Below, piece by piece: positions 42,981 to 50,116 of a DNA stretch of 64,000 nt. Location of the stretch: NCBI RefSeq assembly GCF_040545425.1, contig NZ_JBEPLW010000002.1; one strand, written 5' to 3'. Both the position numbers and the translations under genes were made by a program. The notes beneath the pieces are model-generated. The model was not told the origin of the DNA, made no database searches, and saw only the letters and a program-made list of their open reading frames with translations. Positions within the stretch are counted from its first letter, which is position 1, and the number at the start of each line of letters is the position of its first letter. The DNA is from Bhargavaea ullalensis (lineage in GTDB: Bacteria > Bacillota > Bacilli > Bacillales_A > Planococcaceae).

Positions 42981-43220
42981 TCGAAAAGCACTTAGAGCGA
43001 GAGGGATTCGCACTTACAAGGGGAAGATTCGCACTTAGAGCGACGGTTTCGCACTTACAGGAGAGAATTCGCACTTAGAGCGACGGTTTCGCACTTACAG
43101 GAGAGAATTCGCACTTAGAGCGAGGGATTCGCACTTACAGGAGAGAATTCGCACTTAGAGCGACGGTTTCGCACTTACAGGAGAGAATTCGCACTTAGAG
43201 CGACGGTTTCGCACTTACAG
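42981..43220 (+). repeat. Array C: about twelve 20-bp tandem repeats, alternating two types
   Basis: From 43041 on, two 20-bp units alternate: CGACGGTTTCGCACTTACAG and GAGAGAATTCGCACTTAGAG, so the higher-order period is 40 bp. One unit (43121) has GAGGGA in place of GACGGT. The first two units (42981-43020) are more degenerate. Common core TTCGCACTTA(C/G)AG. A 20-bp period cycles through all frames, so no protein is encoded. The remaining gap 43221-43353 has nothing recognisable. Confidence 0.92.
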
Positions 43221-43353
43221 GGAAGAAATCGCAGCCAGATCACCCGTCATCCATAAGCCTTATTCTCAATCGCCCCGGCTTAAACTATTAACTCACTCAT
43301 CACCCCGCCCCAATGCTCATATAGTAGAAAAAACAAACATCGGGGTGGGTGCG

Positions 43354-43920
43354 ATGAAGTGGCGGGATAAGTGGATTGCGGCGATCGTGATCACGGGCGT
43401 GTTGTTCGGGGTTGCGAAGCTGGAGGAGCATGAAGTGATGAAGACGCAGATCACGCATCTGGTCCGGTCGGGCGAGGAGCTGGTCGTCATGAAGAAGTGG
43501 GTGATGTCGTTTGTCGAGGACGGGCGTCCGGAGCGGGCGATCCCGGTGTCGGCGGACGGGGAGGAGCCGCCGATCGCGCGGTTTTCCACGCTGCAGCCGT
43601 TCCGCGAGGGCGTGCTGCTGTCGTACAATGCATCGGTGCCGGTGACGGCAAAAGGGGACGGGCTCGTCATCTATACCGGGCACACGCGCCAGACCGGCAA
43701 GACGGTGACGGTGCTGTATGATGACGGGGACACGGTCACGTACGGGTTTGTCGGGAAATTCCTCACGCTTCCGTACACGGCGGTCGGCAACGGTCAGGCG
43801 ATTGCAGAGCTGGAAACGGGGGCGATGTTCCTCGGGGTGGAGCAGGACGGACAGATGCTGGATGCCGAAGGAGTGAAAGAGTGGCTGGCGCAACAGCGAA
43901 AAGCGAACGGAGAAGGCTGA
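43354..43920 (+). CDS. spoIVFA: SpoIVFA-like LytM-domain protein
   Basis: 188 aa from ATG 43354 (GGGGTGGG just upstream; GTG 43345 is an alternative). A basic start and one membrane helix (WIAAIVITGVLFGVAKL), then a LytM/M23-like beta domain (VTAKGDGLVIYTGHTRQTG, VTVLYDDGDTVTYGFVG) without the His/Asp zinc ligands of active peptidases. In B. subtilis SpoIVFA holds SpoIVFB inactive in the forespore outer membrane. Position before spoIVFB supports it. Shorter than Bacillus SpoIVFA (about 264 aa). Confidence 0.75.
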   Translation: MKWRDKWIAAIVITGVLFGVAKLEEHEVMKTQITHLVRSGEELVVMKKWVMSFVEDGRPERAIPVSADGEEPPIARFSTLQPFREGVLLSYNASVPVTAKGDGLVIYTGHTRQTGKTVTVLYDDGDTVTYGFVGKFLTLPYTAVGNGQAIAELETGAMFLGVEQDGQMLDAEGVKEWLAQQRKANGEG

Positions 43921-44594
43921 CCCGGCGCGCGGCTCCGATCACCGGCCTTTCTGCCGCAAACTCGACCGGGACCGGTCCGGATCCGGTGCGCCCCTTTCTC
44001 CGCGCGCCGATGATCCGGCTGCATCCGGTCATGGTCCCGTTCCTGCTGGCGATCATCGCGACCGGAAACATTTCCGTGTATGCCGTCATCCTCGGATCGC
44101 TGCTTGTTCATGAAGCCGGTCATCTGCTGGCGGCCAGGATGGTCCGGGCAGCGGTGCGCCGCTGCACGATCACGCCCTACGGCGGGGAAATCGATATTCC
44201 GCTGTTTGCCCGCCTGCCGAAAAAGGACAGGCTGTTCATCGTGGCCGGCGGGCCGGTTGCGACGGGCATCCTCCTCATCCTGGCGATGGGGTTTCCGGTG
44301 CCGGGCCAGCCGCTCATCATTTCCGTCCAGCTCATCCTGCTCTGCCTCAATCTGCTCCCGGTCCTGCCGCTCGACGGGGGCCGGGCGCTTGATATTCTCC
44401 TGCCGCAGATCAAGTTCCGGCTCATCCTCGCTTCGATGGTTTTCGCTGCGGCGGCCGGCACCGCGGCGCTTCTTCATCTTCCGGGATCCGCCCCGTATGT
44501 GTTTTTATCCTTTTTTTTATTCATCCAAAACCTCCGTCACTGGCGGTTCCGGAAATATGAGCGGGCGGTGGAGCGGCTGCACGGAAAATATTAG
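43881..44594 (+). CDS. spoIVFB: SpoIVFB-type intramembrane site-2 metalloprotease
   Basis: 237 aa from GTG 43881, chosen for the AAGGAG 8 bases upstream; this overlaps spoIVFA by 40 bases. ATG 44010 is a later alternative without a ribosome binding site. The zinc motif HEAGH is at 77-81 and the third ligand Asp165 is in LPLDGGRAL. About six membrane segments. In sporulation SpoIVFB cuts pro-sigma-K. Confidence 0.85.
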   Translation: MAGATAKSERRRLTRRAAPITGLSAANSTGTGPDPVRPFLRAPMIRLHPVMVPFLLAIIATGNISVYAVILGSLLVHEAGHLLAARMVRAAVRRCTITPYGGEIDIPLFARLPKKDRLFIVAGGPVATGILLILAMGFPVPGQPLIISVQLILLCLNLLPVLPLDGGRALDILLPQIKFRLILASMVFAAAAGTAALLHLPGSAPYVFLSFFLFIQNLRHWRFRKYERAVERLHGKY

Positions 44595-44602
44595 CCTGTC
44601 CA

Positions 44603-44631
44603 TTGACCGCGCTCTTCGTCTATGGTAATAT
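44603..44631 (+). promoter_or_regulatory. rplU promoter
   Basis: TTGACC (44603-44608), 17-bp spacer, TAATAT (44626-44631); a strong promoter 115 bases before rplU. Confidence 0.75.
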
Positions 44632-44637
44632 TCATAT

Positions 44638-44745
44638 GTTGGTTTGTAGCGCACCCGTGCTACAACCGCACCGACAAGGTTATGTAAGCATCCGGCAACC
44701 GGATCGCCTTGAAGGGCGAGTCTTAGTCCAAGAGGAGGTGCAGGC
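44638..44745 (+). ncRNA. Ribosomal protein L21 leader
   Basis: Structured leader before rplU, containing TTGTAGCGCACCCGTGCTACAA (TTGTAGC pairing with GCTACAA), then GGTTATGTAAGCATCCGG, and a CGCCTTGAAGGGCG hairpin. Placement and the GGUUAUGUAAGCAUCCGG stretch fit the L21 leader RNA of Bacillales, thought to give autogenous control. Confidence 0.65.
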
Positions 44746-45054
44746 ATGTACGCAATCATTGAAACAGGCGGCAAGCAAGTGAAAGTTGAAGCGGGCCAGG
44801 AGATCTACATCGAAAAGCTCGCAGGTGACGTTGATGAAACGATCACATTCGACAAAGTATTGTTCGTTGGCGGAGACGACGTGAAAGTCGGAGCTCCATT
44901 CGTGGAAGGCGCTACCGTAACAGGTAAAATCGCAAAACACGGCCGCGGCAAGAAAATCGTTGTATTCAAATACAAGCGCCGTAAAAACTACCGTAAAAAA
45001 CAAGGCCACCGTCAACCGTACACGAAAGTCGTCATCGACGGCATCAACCTGTAA
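44746..45054 (+). CDS. rplU: 50S ribosomal protein L21
   Basis: 102 aa: MYAIIETGGKQVKVEAGQEI, KVGAPFVEGATV, and the basic KYKRRKNYRKKQGHRQPYTK end. Codon use is strongly biased, as in other highly expressed genes. First gene of the rplU-prp-rpmA operon. Confidence 0.99.
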   Translation: MYAIIETGGKQVKVEAGQEIYIEKLAGDVDETITFDKVLFVGGDDVKVGAPFVEGATVTGKIAKHGRGKKIVVFKYKRRKNYRKKQGHRQPYTKVVIDGINL

Positions 45055-45063
45055 GGGGCAGCC

Positions 45064-45390
45064 GTGATTGAAGTCATCGTGAATGAAACACCCGGCGGCC
45101 GGATCACCTCGTTCGAGATGTCCGGCCACGCGGATTTCGCGGAGCACGGAAAGGACCTTGTCTGTGCGGCGGCTTCGGCCGTGTCGTTCGGCGCCGTGAA
45201 CTCGGTGTACGAGCTGACCGGAACGGAGCCCGGCGTGGAGCAGGGGGAAGACGGCGGCTATCTGTCCGTTTCATTCCCCGAATCCGAAGACGACGAGGCC
45301 GTCCAGCTCATCATGAGATCAATGGTCGTTTCATTGCAGACGATTGAACGGGACTATGGCGAACATATCCGATTAACGATCAACCGATAG
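45064..45390 (+). CDS. prp: Ribosomal-processing cysteine protease Prp
   Basis: 108 aa from GTG 45064 (ysxB in B. subtilis). The catalytic pair is His22 (SGHADFAEHG) and Cys34 (DLVCAAASAVSFG). Prp removes the N-terminal extension of L27, encoded next, before it enters the ribosome. Confidence 0.95.
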   Translation: MIEVIVNETPGGRITSFEMSGHADFAEHGKDLVCAAASAVSFGAVNSVYELTGTEPGVEQGEDGGYLSVSFPESEDDEAVQLIMRSMVVSLQTIERDYGEHIRLTINR

Positions 45391-45402
45391 GAGGTGGACT
45401 TA

Positions 45403-45693
45403 ATGCTACGTTTGGATCTCCAGTTTTTCGCATCGAAAAAAGGGGTAGGTTCCACGAAGAACGGACGTGACTCCGAAGCGAAGCGCCTTGGCGCGAAGCG
45501 CGCGGACGGCCAGTTCGTTTCCGGCGGTTCCATCCTGTACCGCCAGCGCGGAACGAAAATCCACCCGGGCGAGAACGTGGGCCGCGGGGGAGACGATACT
45601 CTCTTTGCAAAAGTTGACGGCGTCGTGCGCTTTGAGCGTCTCGGCCGCGACAAGAAAAAAGTGAGCGTATACCCGGCTGCGCAAGAAGCGTAA
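45403..45693 (+). CDS. rpmA: 50S ribosomal protein L27 with cleavable N-terminus
   Basis: 96 aa from ATG 45403, preceded by AGGAGGTGG. The extension MLRLDLQFF is followed by ASKKGVGSTKNGRDSEAKRL; the Prp cut is expected between Phe9 and Ala10, as in other Firmicutes. After processing the N-terminus reaches the peptidyl transferase centre. Confidence 0.98.
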   Translation: MLRLDLQFFASKKGVGSTKNGRDSEAKRLGAKRADGQFVSGGSILYRQRGTKIHPGENVGRGGDDTLFAKVDGVVRFERLGRDKKKVSVYPAAQEA

Positions 45694-45703
45694 TCCGGCT
45701 GCG

Positions 45704-45738
45704 GCGGGCTGCATGGTGACATGCGGCCCGCTTTTTTT
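45704..45738 (+). terminator. rpmA terminator
   Basis: GCGGGC-T-GCAT (45704-45714) pairs with ATGC-G-GCCCGC (45721-45731), then TTTTTTT. Confidence 0.85.
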
Positions 45739-45770
45739 ATTCCGGTCAAACCGGACTGTCCTCCTCCGTC

Positions 45771-45801
45771 TTGAAACGGGAGGGGGAGGGAATGGTATAC
45801 T
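45771..45801 (+). promoter_or_regulatory. spo0B-obg promoter
   Basis: TTGAAA (45771-45776), 19-bp spacer, extended -10 TGgTATACT (hexamer 45796-45801), 43 bases before spo0B. Confidence 0.5.
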
Positions 45802-45844
45802 GTACGTATGGAATGAACACGATTTGAGAGACGGAGGGGTGCGC

Positions 45845-46378
45845 ATGGAAGGCAGGATGAGGGCCCAGGAGTTATTGCGGCATGCCCGCCACGACCAGAT
45901 GAACACGCTTCATCTGATCCGGATGCAGCTGGACCTCGGCATGGAGGACAGTGTGCGCCGGACGATCGATGAAGCGGTGGAAAAGGGCCGGCGGGAATCG
46001 ATGCTCGGTGCGCTCGGCATGCCGGCGACGGCCGCGTGGCTCCTCACGTTCGGCTGGCGGCACCCGGAATACGAACAGTCCCTGAGCGTGGAAATTGAAA
46101 GCCCGGGGAATCCCGAATCGGATCTGTGGGTCGAACGTTATCTTGAAGAACTGTTCGGCGCCCTGTCGGAGGGGCTCAGCCCGTATGCGGAATACCGGGC
46201 GGAGATCCATGTGGAATCGCGGGAGCCCGGCTGGCTGCTCGAATTCAATCTGTCGGGTCCGTTTGACCTGGATGCCGGCCTGCCGGATGCCGGGGAGAAC
46301 GCACCCTTTGAAACGGAACTGACTTCTTCTGAAGAAGGACTGAAACTGATTGTTGCAGGAAGGAAGGTGGATCGCTGA
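45845..46378 (+). CDS. spo0B: Spo0B-like sporulation phosphotransferase
   Basis: 177 aa from ATG 45845 (GGAGGGG upstream). The N-terminal helix LLRHARHDQMNTLHLIRMQL carries the H-box; His16 (in RHDQMN) aligns with the phosphorylated His of Spo0B (RHDWMN). The rest is a divergent kinase-like fold. Spo0B passes phosphate from Spo0F to Spo0A. Position between rpmA and obg is conserved with B. subtilis. Its stop shares a base with the obg start. Confidence 0.8.
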   Translation: MEGRMRAQELLRHARHDQMNTLHLIRMQLDLGMEDSVRRTIDEAVEKGRRESMLGALGMPATAAWLLTFGWRHPEYEQSLSVEIESPGNPESDLWVERYLEELFGALSEGLSPYAEYRAEIHVESREPGWLLEFNLSGPFDLDAGLPDAGENAPFETELTSSEEGLKLIVAGRKVDR

Positions 46379-47667
46379 TGTTTGTCGATCACGTAAAGAT
46401 CTATGTTAAAGGCGGAGACGGAGGCGACGGAATGGTCGCATTCCGCCGCGAGAAATATGTGCCGAACGGCGGACCGGCCGGCGGCGACGGCGGGAACGGG
46501 GCGGACGTCATCTTTGAAGTGGACGAAGGCCTCCGCACGCTGATGGACTTCCGCTACCAGAAACACTTCAAGGCCCCGCGCGGCGAGCACGGCATGAGCA
46601 AAAGCAAACACGGGAAAAACGCCCAGGCGATGATTGTCCGGGTTCCGCCCGGCACCGTCGTGACGGAGGCTGAAAGCGGCGCGGTCATTGCGGATCTGAC
46701 CGAAGACGGGCAGCGTGCGGTCATCGCCAAAGGCGGCCGCGGCGGGCGCGGCAATATCCGGTTCGCGACACCGTCCAATCCGGCTCCGGAACTTTCGGAG
46801 AAGGGGGAGCCGGGCTATGAGCTGGAAGTCGTTCTCGAACTGAAAGTGCTTGCGGATGTCGGACTTGTCGGATTCCCGAGCGTCGGCAAATCAACGCTGC
46901 TGTCGGTCGTCTCGGCGGCCAAGCCGAAGATCGGCGATTATCATTTCACGACAATCGTGCCGAATCTCGGCGTCGTCGATGTCGGCGACGGACGCAGCTT
47001 CGTCATGGCGGACCTTCCGGGGCTGATCGAAGGCGCCTCCGAAGGCGTCGGGCTCGGCCACCAGTTCCTCCGCCATATCGAGCGGACGCGGGTCATTGTC
47101 CATGTGATCGACATGTCCGGCATGGAAGGCCGGGATCCTTACGACGACTGGGTGACGATCAACGAAGAACTCGAACAGTACAACCTCCGTCTCACAGAGC
47201 GGCCGCAGATCATTGTCGCGAACAAGATGGACATGCCGGACTCCGAGATTAATCTCGCCGAGTTCAAGGAACGGGTGCCGGAAAACGTGAAGATCCATCC
47301 GATCTCCGCGGTCACGCGCCAGGGTCTTGCCGAGCTGCTGTACGCGGTTGCGGACCTGCTGGATGAAACACCGGAATTCCCGCTGCATGATCCGGCCGAA
47401 GTGGAAGAATCCCGCCACGTCCTTTATAAGTTTGAAGGCGAGAAAGAGGACTTCACGATTGCGCGCGATGACGACGGAGCCTACGTTGTGAAGGGCGCGG
47501 GCATCGAGCGGCTGTTCAAGATGACCGACTTCAGCCGCGAAGAATCCGTCCGCCGCTTCGGACGCCAGCTGCGGGGCATGGGCGTGGACGATGCCCTCCG
47601 GCAGCGCGGCGTGACGAACGGGGATGCAGTCCGCATCATGGACTACGAATTTGAATTCGTGGAATGA
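46378..47667 (+). CDS. obg: GTPase Obg/CgtA
   Basis: 429 aa. The N-terminal glycine-rich Obg fold (KGGDGGDGMVAFRREKYVP, GRGGRGNIRFATP), the GTPase domain with G1 GFPSVGKST near residue 165, DLPGLIEGA (G3), NKMD (G4), and a C-terminal OCT domain (about 350-428). Roles in 50S assembly and stress response. Confidence 0.98.
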   Translation: MFVDHVKIYVKGGDGGDGMVAFRREKYVPNGGPAGGDGGNGADVIFEVDEGLRTLMDFRYQKHFKAPRGEHGMSKSKHGKNAQAMIVRVPPGTVVTEAESGAVIADLTEDGQRAVIAKGGRGGRGNIRFATPSNPAPELSEKGEPGYELEVVLELKVLADVGLVGFPSVGKSTLLSVVSAAKPKIGDYHFTTIVPNLGVVDVGDGRSFVMADLPGLIEGASEGVGLGHQFLRHIERTRVIVHVIDMSGMEGRDPYDDWVTINEELEQYNLRLTERPQIIVANKMDMPDSEINLAEFKERVPENVKIHPISAVTRQGLAELLYAVADLLDETPEFPLHDPAEVEESRHVLYKFEGEKEDFTIARDDDGAYVVKGAGIERLFKMTDFSREESVRRFGRQLRGMGVDDALRQRGVTNGDAVRIMDYEFEFVE

Positions 47668-47675
47668 AGAAATGA

Positions 47676-47720
47676 GCCGGACCGGCCGTGCAGGGAATGA
47701 TTCCCGGCAGGCGGTCCGGC
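47676..47720 (+). terminator. Hairpin between obg and pheB, weak T-run
   Basis: GCCGGACCG (47676-47684) pairs with CGGTCCGGC (47712-47720), with GGGAATGATTCCC inside. Only ATATTT follows, so termination may be partial. Confidence 0.45.
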
Positions 47721-47754
47721 ATATTTCCGGGCCGCGGAAGGAGAGCTGAGCCAC

Positions 47755-48210
47755 GTGAAAGATGTTTCGGAAGAAAGCTATTTTCTCGTCAGGGAAGACG
47801 TGTTGACGGAATCCATGCAAAAGACACTGGAGGCGAAGCGCCTTTTGCAAAACGGCGAGGAATCCACCATCTGGGATGCGGTCAAGCGGGTCGGCCTGTC
47901 CCGCAGCGCATTTTATAAATACCGCGATACCGTCTTCCCATTCCACTCTGTCGTGCAGGAACGGATATTGACGATCTTCCTCCAGCTGGAAGACCGGGAA
48001 GGTTCGCTCGCAGAGCTGCTGAAAACCGTGTCGGATGCGAAATGCAACGTGCTGACGATCCACCAGACCATTCCGATCCAGGGACGGGCGAATGTCACAC
48101 TGTCGCTGGACGTGACGGAAATGACGATGGAGCTGAACGCGTTCCTCCAGTCGCTCAAACGGCTGGCGTTCGTCGAGTCGGCGGACGTCGTCAGTTCCGG
48201 AGCCTTTTGA
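47755..48210 (+). CDS. pheB: ACT domain-containing protein PheB
   Basis: 151 aa from GTG 47755, with GGAAGGAGAG upstream. An N-terminal helix-turn-helix-like segment (TIWDAVKRVGLSRSAFYKYRD) is followed by an ACT domain (LTIFLQLEDREGSLAELLKT). Belongs to the UPF0735 family found next to pheA; thought to be regulatory. Confidence 0.9.
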   Translation: MKDVSEESYFLVREDVLTESMQKTLEAKRLLQNGEESTIWDAVKRVGLSRSAFYKYRDTVFPFHSVVQERILTIFLQLEDREGSLAELLKTVSDAKCNVLTIHQTIPIQGRANVTLSLDVTEMTMELNAFLQSLKRLAFVESADVVSSGAF

Positions 48211-48226
48211 AAGGGGGCAATCAACC

Positions 48227-49114
48227 ATGGAAAAAGAACCGATCCGCGTGGCTTATCTCGGACCGGAGGCGTCGTTCACGCACCTCGCGTCGGACGGCCT
48301 GTTCCACGGGGAGTGGCTCATTCCCCACACGACCATTCCAGAAGCGATCGAAGCCGTATCGGAAGGAAGGGCGGATTATGCCGTCGTTCCGATCGAAAAC
48401 GCGCTGGAGGGGGCCGTCTCGCTGACAGTGGATTATCTGTATCACGAGGCGGAGCTTTACATAGCGGCGGAAATCCTTTCGCCGATTGAGCAAAACCTGA
48501 TGATGCACCCGGCACAGGCGGAAAAATGGGAACAGGTCGAATCGATCCATTCCCACCCGCAGGCGCTGGCGCAATGCCACAAGTATTTGCACTATCGTTT
48601 CCGGGGCGTCCCGCTCATTGAAATGACATCGACCTCGGGCGCCGCGCGCTTCGTTTCGGAAAATCCCGACAGGCGCATCGGGGCGATCGGCAACCGTTTC
48701 GCTGCGGAAAAATATGGACTGACGATTGTCCAGGACAACATCCATGACTTCCACTTCAACCGGACGCGTTTTGTCGTCCTGACGAAAACGGAAGGCGTGC
48801 TCGGCGCATCCGGCGGCAGCGAAAAGCCGAAAACGACCTTGATGATCAACCTGCCGAAAGACAACCGGTCCGGCGCGCTCCACCAGGTGCTGTCTGTGTT
48901 CGCCTGGCGACGGATCAACCTGACGAAGATCGAATCCCGGCCGATGAAAACCGGCCTCGGCGACTACTTCTTCATCGTCGACGTCGATGAAACGATGGCC
49001 GCCCCCATGATGAGGGGGGCCCTCGAAGAACTCGCCGCCCTCGGTTGCGTCGTCAAACCCCTCGGCACCTACCATACGTATGAAAAGAAACCGGCCCCCC
49101 GCGTCATCAGCTGA
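48227..49114 (+). CDS. pheA: Prephenate dehydratase
   Basis: 295 aa. Turns prephenate to phenylpyruvate in phenylalanine synthesis. VAYLGPEASFTHLAS, then VPIENALEGAVSLTVDYL, and TSTSGAARFVSE near residue 130 form the catalytic domain. A C-terminal ACT domain follows (GALHQVLSVFAWRRINLTKIESRP) with the ESRP Phe-binding motif. The terminator overlaps its last codons. Confidence 0.97.
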   Translation: MEKEPIRVAYLGPEASFTHLASDGLFHGEWLIPHTTIPEAIEAVSEGRADYAVVPIENALEGAVSLTVDYLYHEAELYIAAEILSPIEQNLMMHPAQAEKWEQVESIHSHPQALAQCHKYLHYRFRGVPLIEMTSTSGAARFVSENPDRRIGAIGNRFAAEKYGLTIVQDNIHDFHFNRTRFVVLTKTEGVLGASGGSEKPKTTLMINLPKDNRSGALHQVLSVFAWRRINLTKIESRPMKTGLGDYFFIVDVDETMAAPMMRGALEELAALGCVVKPLGTYHTYEKKPAPRVIS

Positions 49115-49133
49115 CGCGGAGGACCGGTTTTTT
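49088..49133 (+). terminator. pheA terminator
   Basis: CCGCGTCA (49099-49106) pairs with TGACGCGG (49112-49119), extended by an outer AAACCGG/ACCGGTTT pair, followed by TTTTT. Confidence 0.85.
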
Positions 49134-49170
49134 CTGTTGGCTGTGATTAAAGACCGCCGTGAGAGAGCAA

Positions 49171-49430
49171 TTGCGGTCCATACTCCGAAATTGCGGTCCA
49201 TACTCCGAAATTGCAGTCCATACTCCGAATTCAGGGGCCATACTCCGAAATTGCGGTCCATACTCCGAATTCAGGGGCCATACTCCGAAATTGCGGTCCA
49301 TACTCCGAAATCCAGAGCCATACTCCGAAATTGCGGTCCATACTCCGAAATCCAGAGCCATACTCCGAAATTGCGGTCCATACTCCGAATTCAGCAGCCA
49401 TACTCCGAAATCCGCACTCTGCACTCCGCG
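49171..49430 (+). repeat. Array D: twelve or thirteen 20-bp tandem repeats
   Basis: Units of exactly 20 bp start at 49171 and every 20 bases to 49391; a decayed one at 49411 follows. The consensus is TTGCGGTCCATACTCCGAAA. The block CATACTCCGAA is invariant in the twelve units, while the first eight bases switch between TTGCGGTC and TCAGGGGC/TCCAGAGC. From 49231 on the two types alternate, giving a 40-bp period. It fills the gap between the pheA terminator and the end of the convergent niaR. Confidence 0.93.
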
Positions 49431-49439
49431 CCGGATTGG

Positions 49440-49979
49440 TCAGTCCTCATCCGCCAGGAACCCCTGCTCCCGCAGGGCTTGTTCGGCGCGGTTGAGGATT
49501 TCTTCGCTGTCGGCGGTGATGGTGTGGAGATGCGGGCCGCCGGTGAGCTGCAGCAAGTACGGGGAATCGGTTTCCCGGACCCTCTCCAGAAACTGACGGA
49601 CGTCGTGCCGGTTTGCGACCATCAGGCTGGCCGTCAGTTCACCGTACACCGGGTGTTCGACAGTGACGTCGCGGACGGCGGCGCCGGCGTCGACGACCGC
49701 GTTTAATTCGTCTTCGGTATCGTCTGCCGTATGAAGGCAGGCGAGCTTCTTTTCAAACAGCGCCCGGCCGCCGGCTCCTGCCGATGCACCGAACACATAG
49801 CCTGCACTCGTGGCGATGATCGGCTCGTCCTGCGCTTTCAACAGCGTGACATCCCCGACGATCACCTGGCGGCTCACACCTGCTTCCCTTGCCAGATCGG
49901 CGCCTTTCACCGGTCCGTCCGCCTGTTTCAGTCTGTCGAGCAGCCATTCGCGCCGCTCGTCCCCCTTGCGTTTTTGCAC
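49440..49979 (-). CDS. niaR: NiaR-type transcriptional repressor of NAD synthesis and niacin uptake
   Basis: 179 aa from GTG 49979, chosen because AGGAG lies 8 bases upstream; ATGs at 50000 and 50021 are alternatives. Winged helix-turn-helix (PVKGADLAREAGVSRQVIVG) near residues 25-45, then the 3H domain: ACLHTADDTEDEL, DVTVEHPVYGELTASL and GGPHLHTI with the three conserved histidines that bind metal. Uses niacin as corepressor in Bacillus. No NAD genes are in this window. Confidence 0.92.
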   Translation of the reverse strand: MQKRKGDERREWLLDRLKQADGPVKGADLAREAGVSRQVIVGDVTLLKAQDEPIIATSAGYVFGASAGAGGRALFEKKLACLHTADDTEDELNAVVDAGAAVRDVTVEHPVYGELTASLMVANRHDVRQFLERVRETDSPYLLQLTGGPHLHTITADSEEILNRAEQALREQGFLADED

Positions 49980-50064
49980 ATTCAGGTCTCCTTCCGTCAT
50001 AACTCCGCCCACTTGATTCATAGCTTATTTTGAGGATGAACTGCGTCAATGTCAAAGTTTCGGT

Positions 50065-50092
50065 GTCATTGCCCATGGGGGGTTCATACGAT
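50065..50092 (+). promoter_or_regulatory. Possible sigma-E promoter of the safA-like gene
   Basis: CATACGAT (50085-50092) matches the sigma-E -10 CATACAAT at 7 of 8 bases, with GTCATT 14 bases upstream as a partial -35. Bacillus safA is sigma-E dependent, which agrees. Confidence 0.45.
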
Positions 50093-50116
50093 AGACCGAT
50101 GGAAGGGGGAACATGC

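Noticed and set aside
42981..43220. CRISPR array
   Set aside because: Units are contiguous with no unique spacers of constant length, the unit is only 20 bp and not palindromic, and no cas genes are in the window. The same holds for the arrays at 15184, 16395, 49171 and 56597.
49080..49706. Repeat-encoded proteins across array D in several frames
   Set aside because: A 20-bp repeat is open in all frames because the unit lacks stops; the peptides only reflect the DNA repeat and run into antisense niaR.
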